Counted from the first letter of the stretch, positions 1 through 8,542 are shown. The stretch: 64,000 nucleotides of DNA from an uncultured Collinsella sp. (GCA_902495355.1 CABUWV010000001.1:156148-220147), one strand, 5' to 3'. Program-made: numbers and translations. The notes: a model not told the origin generated them from the sequence alone.

Positions 1-2
1 TT

Positions 3-1013
3 CTTGGCATAGTGTTCGTTGAGCCCATGCTGGTACTTATGAACACACCGCATGAACTATTGGCCGAGGGCGTTGCCTATGCTCGTTGCTATTTTGCCGC
101 CATGGTTGCGGCGCTGCTGCTCAATATGGGAACGGCATTGCTGCGCGCCGTGGGCGACACGCGCGGGCCTGCTGTGATCATCGCTTCCGGCTGCCTTGTT
201 AATGCGGTGCTGGATGTCATCTTCGTTGCCGTGCTTCATATGGAGGCTTTGGGCTGCGGCATCGCGGTGGCGCTGACCATTTGCTCCAACGCCACGATGA
301 TCGTGATTCGTATGATGCACGCACCGGGTGCGTGGCGGCTTTCACTGTCCAAACTCGGCATTGATCCGGGTATTTGTAAGAGCATGATCTCGTGTGGTCT
401 GCCGCTTGGCTTTCAGTCTGCTGCGTATTCGATTTCCAACGTTTTGATTCAGGTGTCGGTCAACTCGTTTGGCGCCGATGTCACCACGGCGTGGGGTCTT
501 TCGGGCCGTTTGGATGGCATTGTCTGGATGGTTACCGAGGCGCTTGGCGTGTCGATCACCACGTTCTCGGCACAGAACTTTGGCGCGCGCAACTACGAGC
601 GCATGCGCAAGGGCTACCATACGTCGCTCGTGCTGTCGTTTATGCTCATTGGTGGCCTGTCTGCCGTGCTGCTGGTGTTCTCGGGTCCTCTGTCGCGTCT
701 GTTTGTCGACGATGCTTCGATTTCGGCGTACACCACGACGATTCTTCATTTCATCGCGCCGTTCTACGCAATCTTCTCGATTATCGAGAACGCGTCGGGC
801 TCTATCCGCGGCGCCGGCGTGAGCCTTCAGCCCATGCTGCTCACGATTTTTGGCACCGTCGTGCTTAGGGTGATCTGGGTGTTTGCGATTATGCCGTTCG
901 ATCCGTCGCTTGAGCACCTGCTGCTTGTCTACCCCGTAACCTGGGTAATCACCGCCATGATGTTCACCGTCTACCATCACAGCGGCAACTGGCTCGGCCG
1001 CGCCACCGCCTAG
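3..1013 (+). CDS. MATE family efflux transporter, 5' end cut by window
   Basis: The reading frame is open from the first base, so the gene is truncated by the window edge; the visible 336 codons are roughly the last three quarters of a MATE protein (usual length about 450 residues). Many hydrophobic segments alternate with short loops. Family-like stretches include LNMGTALLRAVGDTRGP near the start, and a repeat-like GLPLGFQSAAYSISN followed by the AQNFGARNYER loop that marks the second half of MATE bundles. It should be a cation-coupled exporter of drugs or metabolites in the cytoplasmic membrane. The GTG at position 12 is internal, not a start. The substrate cannot be told from sequence. A 26-bp near-palindrome overlaps the stop codon and separates it from a convergent pseudogene. 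Confidence 0.85.
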   Translation, partial: LGIVFVEPMLVLMNTPHELLAEGVAYARCYFAAMVAALLLNMGTALLRAVGDTRGPAVIIASGCLVNAVLDVIFVAVLHMEALGCGIAVALTICSNATMIVIRMMHAPGAWRLSLSKLGIDPGICKSMISCGLPLGFQSAAYSISNVLIQVSVNSFGADVTTAWGLSGRLDGIVWMVTEALGVSITTFSAQNFGARNYERMRKGYHTSLVLSFMLIGGLSAVLLVFSGPLSRLFVDDASISAYTTTILHFIAPFYAIFSIIENASGSIRGAGVSLQPMLLTIFGTVVLRVIWVFAIMPFDPSLEHLLLVYPVTWVITAMMFTVYHHSGNWLGRATA

Positions 1014-1037
1014 CCATTCGGGACGTCCCCAATGGCT
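1012..1037. repeat. 26-bp near-perfect palindrome between convergent genes
   Basis: AGCCATT-C-GGGAC is followed directly by GTCCC-C-AATGGCT, so the two halves pair completely apart from one C-C mismatch. It overlaps the stop codons of the MATE gene and of the convergent btuR remnant. There is no run of T on either side, so it may stabilise mRNA 3' ends rather than act as a classic terminator. Confidence 0.6.
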
Positions 1038-1232
1038 AGTATTCGATGCCTTGGCGGGCTAGGAGTCCTTCGTCGAAGTAGTGTTTGACGGGGCGCATTT
1101 CGGTGACCAGGTCGGCGAGGTCAGCGAGGGGCAGCAGGCCGCGGCCGGTCAGTATGAGCTCTGTGGTGTCGGGTTTCATCGCGATCAGTTGCCCGTATAG
1201 ATTTGAACCTTGCCGACTTCCAGTGATGCCAT
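1036..1232 (-). pseudogene. Internally deleted cob(I)alamin/corrinoid adenosyltransferase (btuR/cobO) remnant
   Basis: On the minus strand an AAAGGA ribosome site precedes ATG at 1232-1230 and the peptide MASLEVGKVQIYTGN, which matches the start of BtuR/CobO proteins just before their P-loop (GxGKGKTTAA). A TGA then stops the frame. Immediately after, in another frame, comes LIAMKPDTTELILTGR, then LADLVTEMRPVKH and a terminal ARQGIEY, which is the family's C terminus. About 110 codons of the middle, including the whole ATP-binding core, are missing, and the junction is out of frame. The only intact adenosyltransferase in the window is at 63212-63727 and its C terminus is clearly different, so this is not a recent copy of it. 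Non-functional. Confidence 0.8.
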
Positions 1233-1309
1233 CTCTATCCTTTCGTGCCCGGCGTCGGTTTATCGCCGGCCGGGTTGGGTATTCTAGTTAGCATTATCAA
1301 CCCCAGTAG

Positions 1310-3217
1310 ATGGAGTTCAAGCAGATGGAGATGGATGACAACAAACGTAGACGGAATATGATTCTCTACGTGCTCATCGCCTTCGTCGTCTACCTCGTGC
1401 TCTCGACCGTTCTGTTCCCTAACATCGGTCACACGCAGCAGATTACGAAGACCGATTACTCGACGTTTGTCAAAGCGCTCGATAAGAAGAGTGTCGACAA
1501 GGTCGAGTACAACACGGACGATTACTCGATTTATTACACCAAGAAGGGCGAGGACGAGAACATCGCCTATAAGACGACCGGTGTGCCGAACGATGCGGGC
1601 TTTACCGATCGCGTGCTTGAGTCTGGCGCTTCGCTGGAGTCGGTCGTTCCCGATAAAAACTCGGGTTTGATGACCTACTACCTGCTTACGCTCATCCTTC
1701 CCATGGCGATTTTCTTCCTGATCGGCTGGTGGCTCAACCGCCGCATGAAGAAGGCCATGGGTGATGACGGCCCGTCGATGAACTTTGGCGGCGGCGGTTT
1801 TGGTGGCGGCGGACTGGGTAAGTCCGGCGCGCGCGTGATCGCCTCCAAGGACGTGGGCGTGACCTTTAAGGACGTCGCCGGCCAGGAAGAGGCCAAGGAG
1901 TCTCTCAAGGAGGTCGTCGACTTTCTGGAGAAGCCGCAGCGCTACGAGGAGATCGGCGCCAAGCTGCCGCGCGGTGCTCTCCTTGTTGGCCCTCCGGGTA
2001 CCGGTAAGACCCTGCTTGCCAAGGCTGTTGCCGGCGAGGCCGGTGTTCCGTTCTTTAGTATTTCGGGCTCTGAGTTCGTTGAGATGTTTGTTGGTCGCGG
2101 CGCTGCAAAGGTTCGTGACCTGTTTAAGCAGGCCAAGGAAAAGGCCCCGTGTATCGTCTTTATCGATGAGATCGATACCATCGGTAAGAAGCGTGATGGC
2201 GGCGGCTTTAGCGGCAACGACGAGCGCGAGCAGACGCTCAATCAGTTGCTGACCGAGATGGATGGCTTCGATAACCACAAGGGTATCGTTGTCCTTGCCG
2301 CAACCAACCGCCCCGACAGTCTCGATCCGGCGCTGCTGCGCCCCGGTCGTTTTGACCGCCGCATTCCCGTCGAGTTGCCCGATCTGACCGGTCGTAAGAA
2401 CATCCTCGAGCTTCACGCCAAGAGTGTGAAGACCGAGCCGCCGATCGATCTGACCGCGATTGCCCGCGCCACGCCCGGTGCCTCGGGCGCCGACCTGGCC
2501 AATATCATCAACGAGGGCGCCCTGCGCGCCGTTCGCGAGGGTCGCAAGCGTGCAACCCAGGATGACTTCGAGGAGTCGGTGGAGGTCGTCATTGCCGGCC
2601 AACAGCGTAAGTCCACGGTGCTTTCCGACCATGAGAAGCAGGTCGTTTCCTACCACGAGATCGGTCATGCCATCGTCGCTGCCCGCCAAAAGGGTTCCGC
2701 GCCGGTTACCAAGATCACCATCGTGCCGCGCACGAGTGGCGCTCTGGGCTACACCATGCAGGTCGAGGAGGACGAGCGCTTCCTGACGACGCGCCAGGAG
2801 GTCTTGGACAAGCTCGCCGTCTACTGCGGCGGCCGTGCGGCCGAGGAGCTCATCTTTGGCGAGATGACGACCGGTGCCGCCAACGATATCGAGCAGGCCA
2901 CCAAGCTCGCCCGCAACATGGTGACACGCTTTGGTATGTCCGACGAGTTTGGCATGATGGCGCTCGGTACCGTGCAGAACGCGTATCTCAATCAGGACAC
3001 GTCGCTCACCTGCGCCCCCGGTACGGCCGAGCGTGTGGACGCGATTGTCGCTAAACTGATCGAGGACGCGCACGATCGCGCCCTGCAGATCCTCAAGGAG
3101 AACAAGTTCAAGCTCCATGAGCTGGCTCGTTATCTGTACAAGAAGGAGACGATCACGGGCGAGGAGTTCATGAACCTCCTCACGCGCGAGAATCCGCTGA
3201 TGCCAAAGCAGCAGTAA
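1310..3217 (+). CDS. ftsH: ATP-dependent zinc metalloprotease FtsH
   Basis: Membrane-anchored AAA+ protease that degrades misfolded membrane proteins and selected regulators. About 635 residues, the usual size. Order: short basic N terminus, TM1 (about residues 18-36), extracytoplasmic domain, TM2 (about 122-140), Gly-rich linker, AAA module with Walker A GPPGTGKT (about 227-234), Walker B CIVFIDEID, second region of homology ATNRPDSLDPALLRPGRFDR, then the zinc protease site HEIGH (about 450-454). The ATG at 1325 has GGAG seven bases upstream and may be the real start (MEMDDNK...), shortening the protein by five residues. A perfect 13-bp hairpin with a T tract follows, so it is probably monocistronic. 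In many bacteria ftsH follows tilS-hpt; here it follows the btuR remnant. Confidence 0.95.
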   Translation: MEFKQMEMDDNKRRRNMILYVLIAFVVYLVLSTVLFPNIGHTQQITKTDYSTFVKALDKKSVDKVEYNTDDYSIYYTKKGEDENIAYKTTGVPNDAGFTDRVLESGASLESVVPDKNSGLMTYYLLTLILPMAIFFLIGWWLNRRMKKAMGDDGPSMNFGGGGFGGGGLGKSGARVIASKDVGVTFKDVAGQEEAKESLKEVVDFLEKPQRYEEIGAKLPRGALLVGPPGTGKTLLAKAVAGEAGVPFFSISGSEFVEMFVGRGAAKVRDLFKQAKEKAPCIVFIDEIDTIGKKRDGGGFSGNDEREQTLNQLLTEMDGFDNHKGIVVLAATNRPDSLDPALLRPGRFDRRIPVELPDLTGRKNILELHAKSVKTEPPIDLTAIARATPGASGADLANIINEGALRAVREGRKRATQDDFEESVEVVIAGQQRKSTVLSDHEKQVVSYHEIGHAIVAARQKGSAPVTKITIVPRTSGALGYTMQVEEDERFLTTRQEVLDKLAVYCGGRAAEELIFGEMTTGAANDIEQATKLARNMVTRFGMSDEFGMMALGTVQNAYLNQDTSLTCAPGTAERVDAIVAKLIEDAHDRALQILKENKFKLHELARYLYKKETITGEEFMNLLTRENPLMPKQQ

Positions 3218-3238
3218 TACTGGTTGCGCAGTGTCAAT

Positions 3239-3275
3239 CGCCCCATTTGAGTGTTTATCTCAAATGGGGCGTTTT
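3239..3275 (+). terminator. Rho-independent terminator after ftsH
   Basis: Perfect 13-bp inverted repeat CGCCCCATTTGAG / CTCAAATGGGGCG with a 7-base loop, followed by TTTT. Confidence 0.85.
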
Positions 3276-3293
3276 GCGTGGGGAGAGTTGTAT

Positions 3294-3749
3294 ATGAAGA
3301 TCGTGGTAAGTGCCTGCTTGATGGGCGAGAGCTGCAAGTATAACGGGCTCGACAACTATCATCGCGAGTTGGTCGAGGCCTGCGAGCGTACGGGGACCGA
3401 GGTCCTCTTGGTGTGCCCTGAGGTCTTTGGCGGCCTGCCCACGCCGCGCAGGCCGTCCGAGATTGTGAACGGCGAGGTCCGTACCTGCGAGGGCGTGTCC
3501 GTTGACCTGGAATTTCGCCTAGGCGCCCAACGTGCGCTCGACATGTGCGAGCAGGCGGGTGGGCCGGAAGAGATCGCCGCGTGCATCCTGCAGGACCGCA
3601 GCCCCTCGTGTGGCGTAGGTCGCATCTACGACGGAACGTTCAGCGGTACGCTCACCGTGGGCAACGGTGTTTTCGTCGACCTGCTCCTGCGCCACGGCTA
3701 CCGTGTGATCCCGGCAAGCGAGTTCGACTCGAGCATGTTACGGCAATAA
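3294..3749 (+). CDS. DUF523 family protein, TudS-like (thiouracil desulfidase family)
   Basis: A 151-residue protein with the DUF523 hallmarks: SACLMGESCKYNG near the N terminus, CPEVFGGLPTPR in the middle and LQDRSPSCG near residue 105. The conserved cysteines in these motifs are those that hold an iron-sulfur cluster in the family member TudS, which removes sulfur from 2-thiouracil. Whether this copy acts on thiopyrimidines is inference. The start is the ATG at 3294 (MKIVVSACL), which matches family N termini; a longer frame reaching into the ftsH terminator is not credible. Single gene between two hairpin terminators. Confidence 0.8.
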   Translation: MKIVVSACLMGESCKYNGLDNYHRELVEACERTGTEVLLVCPEVFGGLPTPRRPSEIVNGEVRTCEGVSVDLEFRLGAQRALDMCEQAGGPEEIAACILQDRSPSCGVGRIYDGTFSGTLTVGNGVFVDLLLRHGYRVIPASEFDSSMLRQ

Positions 3750-3790
3750 AAAACCGCCACAAAGGTGCCTGTCCCCTTTGTGGCGGTTTT
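3750..3790. terminator. Bidirectional hairpin terminator carrying a dispersed 24-bp repeat
   Basis: Perfect 16-bp stem AAAACCGCCACAAAGG / CCTTTGTGGCGGTTTT with loop TGCCTGTCC, flanked by A and T tracts, placed between the convergent DUF523 gene and glycerol dehydrogenase gene. The core CAAAGGGGACAGGCACCTTT (minus strand) recurs at 11551-11570 on the plus strand. Confidence 0.85.
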
Positions 3791-3796
3791 GGTCGG

Positions 3797-4885
3797 TTAG
3801 GCCAGGATAGATTGGCCGTAGGCGTTTGCGGCCTTGATGGCGGCGGTGAACTTTTCGTCGGTGAAGGGCTCGGGGTTGCCCTGCTTCCACTCGTTGGTGG
3901 CGTGCGCGTACTCGCACAGGGCCGGGATATCGGACTCGGAAAGCCCGACCTGCTCAAGCGTCACGGGCAGGCCCATCTGCTTGTTAAAGGCCACGTAGCG
4001 CTCAAGGTTCTCGGTATCGCCCGTATAGGCGAACAGCACGAGCACGCCCAGGCTCACGACTTCGCCGTGCAGGTAGGTGCCCTCGCGCGGAATGCTGCAT
4101 GTGGCGTTGTAGAATGCGTGCGCCACGCTCGAGTTGTAGTAGTAATCGTTCTGGTTCGTCAGGTTCGAGACATAGCCCGTATTGACCACGATATCGAGTG
4201 CGATTTGCTTGACGGCCTCGCTCGACAGGTCCTGGCGCACGTCCTCAAGACCCTGGACGCCATAGGTAAACAGCGGCTCGGAGCAGGTGTGGGCAAGCGC
4301 CAGGCCAAGACCGGCGGTGTGCTCCAAATTACCGGCGCTCGTTGCGTACTCGACCTCGGGCTGCTTGGACAGGGCATCGCCCACGCCGGCCCAGAAGTAC
4401 TCCGCCGGTGCCTCGGCGATGATCTTGGGGTTGATGAAGATGTGCGCCGGTCGGTTGGGGTACGAATAGCCCTCGAGCGAGCCGTCGTCGTTGTACACGA
4501 CGGCAATGGCGGTCGCGGCGGAGCAGTTGGAACAGATCGTCGGGACAGTGAAGACGATCTTCTTGAGCTCGATGGCCGCCGTCTTGACGGTGTCGAGCGC
4601 CTTGCCGCCGCCGCAGGCGATAAGAACATCAGCCTCCTGGCAGGCAGGGGAGTTCACGACCTTGGCGATATTGGCACGCGTACTGTTGGTGCCATAGACG
4701 CGCGTCTCCAGGACCTCGACATCGGTACCTTCAAGTGCCGCCTCGATTCCCGGCAGCGCCGCAGCCAGGGCTCGCTTGCCACCGATGATCGCGACCTTCT
4801 TCGCGCCGTACTCGGCCAGTGCGCCGGGCAGCTCGTCAAAGCAATCCTCGCCAACGGTGTAGTCGCTCATTCCAATCGTGCGCAT
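3797..4885 (-). CDS. Iron-containing alcohol dehydrogenase family, probable glycerol dehydrogenase
   Basis: A 362-residue member of the GldA/iron-ADH superfamily, expected to oxidise glycerol (or a related polyol) with NAD+ in the cytosol. Visible motifs: a nucleotide-binding stretch CGGGKALDTVKT (about 90-101), PTICSNCSAATAI (PT motif), and the metal ligands Asp in GVGDALSK (about 168), His in SVAHAFYN and His in YLHGEVVSLG. The length fits GldA (about 365). It is monocistronic, converging on a shared hairpin terminator with the DUF523 gene. Family members also act on 1,2-propanediol or other alcohols, so the substrate is not certain. Confidence 0.8.
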   Translation of the reverse strand: MRTIGMSDYTVGEDCFDELPGALAEYGAKKVAIIGGKRALAAALPGIEAALEGTDVEVLETRVYGTNSTRANIAKVVNSPACQEADVLIACGGGKALDTVKTAAIELKKIVFTVPTICSNCSAATAIAVVYNDDGSLEGYSYPNRPAHIFINPKIIAEAPAEYFWAGVGDALSKQPEVEYATSAGNLEHTAGLGLALAHTCSEPLFTYGVQGLEDVRQDLSSEAVKQIALDIVVNTGYVSNLTNQNDYYYNSSVAHAFYNATCSIPREGTYLHGEVVSLGVLVLFAYTGDTENLERYVAFNKQMGLPVTLEQVGLSESDIPALCEYAHATNEWKQGNPEPFTDEKFTAAIKAANAYGQSILA

Positions 4886-5029
4886 ATCAACCTTCTTTCG
4901 TTCGATAAAGTGCTTTCAGGTATTTTGCTCCAAGAGAAGGTCCACAGCCGCGAGAAATTTCGAACGTATAAAACCAGTGTTGAGGGTTTTTCGCCGGCGC
5001 TGAACGTGCTAGCATACTCCGCATAGCGT

Positions 5030-5324
5030 TGATGGGGACGAGTAGTCGGCCGTCCGCATGCTACAGAGAGCGGGGAGCGCTGAGAACCCGTGCATGCGAC
5101 CGATGAAAATCACCCCGGAGCTGCGGTCCCAACGGACGTGCCACACAGGCACGTCTTAGTAGATATCGCCGAGATGGTCGTCGATACAGGCCAGCCGAGT
5201 AACGGATGCGAGCGCGCTAGAAGCGGGCGAGGGCATCTAAGCTGGGTGGTTAAGCGAAGAGCTTTTGCGGGCACAGCCCGTTTTGTGGCGCTTCGTCCCA
5301 GCTTGTAGGGACGGGCGCCTTTTT
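5030..5324 (+). promoter_or_regulatory. T-box riboswitch leader of ileS
   Basis: The 480-bp gap before ileS holds a T-box leader. GACGAGTAG and the AGAGAG element (about 5063-5068) mark stem I. A candidate isoleucine specifier AUC lies at about 5109-5111 in GAAAATCACC. Small hairpins GTCC/GGAC and GTGCC/GGCAC follow. The T-box itself reads TGGGTGGTTAAGCG from 5243. A strong terminator follows (5287-5324): GGCGC-TT-CGTCCC / GGGACG-G-GCGCC then TTTTT. By the known mechanism, uncharged tRNA-Ile should stabilise the antiterminator and switch ileS on. The specifier position is inferred without a folding calculation. Confidence 0.85.
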
Positions 5325-5367
5325 GGTGCCCAACGGGCGTGTGCGCCCACGATATGAAAGGGGTACC

Positions 5368-8169
5368 GTGGCAAACGAGTACAAGCAGACGATGAATCTG
5401 CCCAAGACCGGTTTTCCCATGCGTGCCGGTCTTTCCAAGTCCGAGCCCAAGCGACTCAAGGACTGGCAGGACAACAAGGTCTACGAGCAGGTTCTGAAGA
5501 AGAACGAGGGTCACAAGAAGTTCGTGCTGCACGACGGTCCTCCGTACGCCAACGGCCCGATCCACATCGGCCACGCCATGAACAAGATCTCCAAGGACAT
5601 GATCAACCGCTACTGGATGATGCAGGGCTATGAGGTTCCCTATGTCCCCGGTTGGGACTGCCACGGCCAGCCGATCGAGCACAAGGTCGAGGAGAAACTC
5701 GGCACCGAGAAGTTCAACCAGACCCCCACGGCCAAGATTCGTGAACTCTGCAACGAGTTCGCTGTCGAGAACATCGAGCTGCAGAAGGCCGGCTTCCGTC
5801 GTCTGGGCGTGCTCGGCGACTGGGACAACCCCTATCTGACGCTCTATCACCAGCATGATGCTGCCGATATCGAGGTCTTCAAGGCCATGTTCGATAAGGG
5901 CATGATCTATCGCGGCCACAAGCCGGTTCACTGGTGCAAGCACTGCCACACCGCACTCGCCGAGGCCGAGATCGAGTACTCCGACGAGACGAGCCCGTCC
6001 ATCTTCGTGCGCTTTGAGATGACTTCCAAGCCTGCCGGCCTCGAGAACTTCGACGGCCCGGTCGACTTTATCATCTGGACGACCACGCCGTGGACCATCC
6101 CCTCCGACCAGGCCGTTTCCCTCAAGCCCGGCGCCGCCTATGTCGCCGTTGAGCACGAAGGTCGTGCCGAGGTCATGCTTGAGGACCTGGCTCCCAAGTG
6201 CTGCGAGGAGTTTGGCTGGGAGTACACCCCGGTTATGGTCGACGGCAAGCCCTACGTGGTTCCCGCCGAAACCTTCCACCACATCCACTACAAGCAGCCG
6301 ATCTTTGACGGCGTTGAGGGCGTGGCGCTGCTGGCCGATTACGTCGGCGTCGATGACGGTACCGGTATCGTCCACAACTCGCCCGGCCACGGCGTCGACG
6401 ACTACTTTGCCTGCCTCAAGGAGGGCATCACTGACATCTGCATGCCGGTCGATGACGACGGCAAGTTCTACACCGGTGAGGAGTTTGGCACCGGCGGCCC
6501 CTTCAGCGGTATGGATACCGATGAGGCCAACCCGCACATCATCGAGTTCCTGCGCGAGCGCGGCACCCTGGTCCTCGAGAAGAAGATCACGCACAGCTAT
6601 CCGCACTGCTGGCGCTGCAAGCACCCGGTGCTCTTCCGTGCTACCGACCAGTGGTTTGTCTCGATGGACAAGACCGGTTTGCGTGAGCAGGCTGGCAAAG
6701 AGGTCCGCGAGAACGTCAAGTGGTATCCGGCGCATGCCGCCAACCGCATTGGCGCCATGGTCGAGCAGCGTCCCGACTGGTGCATCAGCCGCCAGCGCAA
6801 CTGGGGCGTGCCTATCCCGAGTTACACCTGCGCCGACTGCGGCGAGAAGGTCATGAACGACGCCACGCTCGACGCCGTCATCAAGCTCTTCCACGAGAAG
6901 GGCTCCGACGCCTGGTTCACCGACGCTCCCGAGAGCTACCTGGGCGAGGCTTGCGTCTGCCCCAAGTGCGGCGGCCATCACCTCAAGGCCGATAAGGACA
7001 TCCTCGACGTGTGGTGGGACTCCGGCGTGTCCTGGAAGGCCGTCTGCGAATATCGCCCCGAGCTTGAGTACCCGGCTGACGTGTATCTCGAGGGCTCCGA
7101 CCAGCATCGCGGTTGGTTCCAGAGCTCGCTGCTCACCTCGGTGGGTGCCAACGGTCATGCCCCGTACAAGGCGGTCGTCTCGCAGGGCTTCACGCTCGAT
7201 GGCCAGGGCCGCAAGATGTCCAAGTCGCTCGGCAACGTCATCGACCCCAACAAGGTCTGCGACGAGATGGGCGCCGACATCATCCGCCTGTGGGTTGCCT
7301 CGGTCGACACCAGCTCCGACGTGTCCATCGACCACGAGATCCTTGCCCGTACGTCCGATGCCTACCGTCGTTTCCGCAACACTCTGCGCTTCCTGCTCTC
7401 CGAGCTCGAGGGTCAGTTTGAGCCCGAGACCGACGGCGTCGCCTTTGCCGACCTGCTGCCGCTCGACAAGCTCATGTTTGCCCGCCTGACCCAGGTCCAG
7501 GCCGAGGTCGACGATGCCTACGCCAGCTACGAGTTCCCGCGCGCCTACCGTGCGCTCTACGACTTCGTGGTTACCGAGCTCTCCAACGTGTACCTCGACG
7601 CCCTGAAGGATCGTCTGTACTGCGACAAGCCCGGCTCGCTCGAGCGCCGCAGCGCTCAGACCGTGCTGGCTGAGCTCTTCTCGATGCTCATGCGCGACCT
7701 GCAGCCGATTCTGTCCTACACGGTCGACGAGGCCATGGCATATGCGCCCGCCGGCTGTGTCGATCACCAGAAGTACGCCGCGCTGCTCGATTGGTATAAG
7801 TCGCCCATCACGGTCGACGAGGCCAATGAGTTTGAGGGCGTGCTCGAGGCTTCGCTCGAGCTCCGTAGCGCCGTGACCAAGGCCCTTGAGGATGCCCGCT
7901 CCGCCGGCACCTTCACTAAGAGCCAGCAGGTCCGCGTCAAGGCGGTCGTTCCCGCCGAGATGTACGCGCTGCTGACCGGCGATAAGGCCGTCGACCTGGC
8001 CGAGTTCTACATCGTCTCCGATGTTGAGCTGACCCAGGGCGAGGAGCTCTCCGTTGCCATCGAGGCTGCCGAGGGCGAGTGCTGCGACCGTTGCTGGAAC
8101 TACCGCACCACCGTCGGCGAGTACAACGGCCACGCGCATATTTGCAAGCGCTGCGCCGATGCTTTGTAG
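5368..8169 (+). CDS. ileS: Isoleucyl-tRNA synthetase
   Basis: 933-residue class I synthetase that charges tRNA-Ile and edits valine. Visible: HIGH box in GPIHIGHAMNK (about residue 67), editing-domain region with TTPWTIPSDQAV, KMSKS in GRKMSKSLGNV, and a C-terminal zinc-finger-like CCDRCWNY...HICKRC tail as in bacterial-type IleS. The start is GTG at 5368 (MANEYKQTMNLPKTGFP) behind GAAAGGGG; upstream in-frame codons lie inside the T-box terminator. Controlled by the T-box leader. A perfect 16-bp hairpin overlaps the stop. Confidence 0.97.
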   Translation: MANEYKQTMNLPKTGFPMRAGLSKSEPKRLKDWQDNKVYEQVLKKNEGHKKFVLHDGPPYANGPIHIGHAMNKISKDMINRYWMMQGYEVPYVPGWDCHGQPIEHKVEEKLGTEKFNQTPTAKIRELCNEFAVENIELQKAGFRRLGVLGDWDNPYLTLYHQHDAADIEVFKAMFDKGMIYRGHKPVHWCKHCHTALAEAEIEYSDETSPSIFVRFEMTSKPAGLENFDGPVDFIIWTTTPWTIPSDQAVSLKPGAAYVAVEHEGRAEVMLEDLAPKCCEEFGWEYTPVMVDGKPYVVPAETFHHIHYKQPIFDGVEGVALLADYVGVDDGTGIVHNSPGHGVDDYFACLKEGITDICMPVDDDGKFYTGEEFGTGGPFSGMDTDEANPHIIEFLRERGTLVLEKKITHSYPHCWRCKHPVLFRATDQWFVSMDKTGLREQAGKEVRENVKWYPAHAANRIGAMVEQRPDWCISRQRNWGVPIPSYTCADCGEKVMNDATLDAVIKLFHEKGSDAWFTDAPESYLGEACVCPKCGGHHLKADKDILDVWWDSGVSWKAVCEYRPELEYPADVYLEGSDQHRGWFQSSLLTSVGANGHAPYKAVVSQGFTLDGQGRKMSKSLGNVIDPNKVCDEMGADIIRLWVASVDTSSDVSIDHEILARTSDAYRRFRNTLRFLLSELEGQFEPETDGVAFADLLPLDKLMFARLTQVQAEVDDAYASYEFPRAYRALYDFVVTELSNVYLDALKDRLYCDKPGSLERRSAQTVLAELFSMLMRDLQPILSYTVDEAMAYAPAGCVDHQKYAALLDWYKSPITVDEANEFEGVLEASLELRSAVTKALEDARSAGTFTKSQQVRVKAVVPAEMYALLTGDKAVDLAEFYIVSDVELTQGEELSVAIEAAEGECCDRCWNYRTTVGEYNGHAHICKRCADAL

Positions 8170-8200
8170 GTTACGGCGTTCGTAGAACGCCGTAACCTAC
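8166..8200. repeat. Perfect 16-bp hairpin overlapping the ileS stop codon
   Basis: GTAGGTTACGGCGTTC / GAACGCCGTAACCTAC with a 3-base loop. No T tract follows, so it may protect the mRNA 3' end or act with Rho rather than as an intrinsic terminator. Confidence 0.7.
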
Positions 8201-8209
8201 CGACGCTGC

Positions 8210-8307
8210 AAACGCCCCTAAGCGGCAATCTGACGTTCAATCGTCGGTCGCGTACCAAAGTACGCTTCCCTCCTCTTTCACGTCACCTTGCTCGCTTAGG
8301 GACGTTT
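8210..8307. repeat. 98-bp imperfect inverted-repeat element, possible REP-like element or structured RNA
   Basis: Outer arms AAACGCCCCTAAGCG and CGCTTAGGGACGTTT pair over 15 bp with one mismatch. They enclose a second perfect hairpin GCGTAC-CAAA-GTACGC (8250-8265). No open reading frame explains it. The nested layout could be a dispersed palindromic element or a small RNA; nothing else in the gap 8170-8542 looks coding. Confidence 0.45.
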
Positions 8308-8391
8308 TCGCTGTTGGTGACGATAACGCGGCGTTTCCATTGCTGGAGCTAGAGGCTTTCTTTCGACTTGCGTTTTTAGTCGAAAGCTATT

Positions 8392-8430
8392 AAGCGACAT
8401 TCCGTTATTCGGAATGTCGCTTTCGTTTTT
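8392..8430 (+). terminator. Strong intrinsic terminator upstream of lspA
   Basis: 13-bp perfect stem AAGCGACATTCCG / CGGAATGTCGCTT with a 5-base loop, followed by TCGTTTTT. It ends transcription coming from ileS. Confidence 0.8.
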
Positions 8431-8542
8431 AGCTGGTTATTTCGCTTGCGTTGGTGGATATGTCGTGCGTTCTGCGTATGGCAATATAAGATAGTTCTTT
8501 GTATTAAACGTAATTCGATGATCTTGAGGGTAGGGGATTTCT

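Noticed and set aside
1085..1291. Plus-strand 68-codon frame over the btuR remnant
   Set aside because: The minus-strand reading gives clear adenosyltransferase sequence at both ends; the plus-strand peptide is unlike any protein family.
5110..8139. 1009-codon open frame antisense to ileS
   Set aside because: High-G+C codon bias leaves the opposite strand open. The ileS frame has every family motif and the antisense product matches nothing recognisable.
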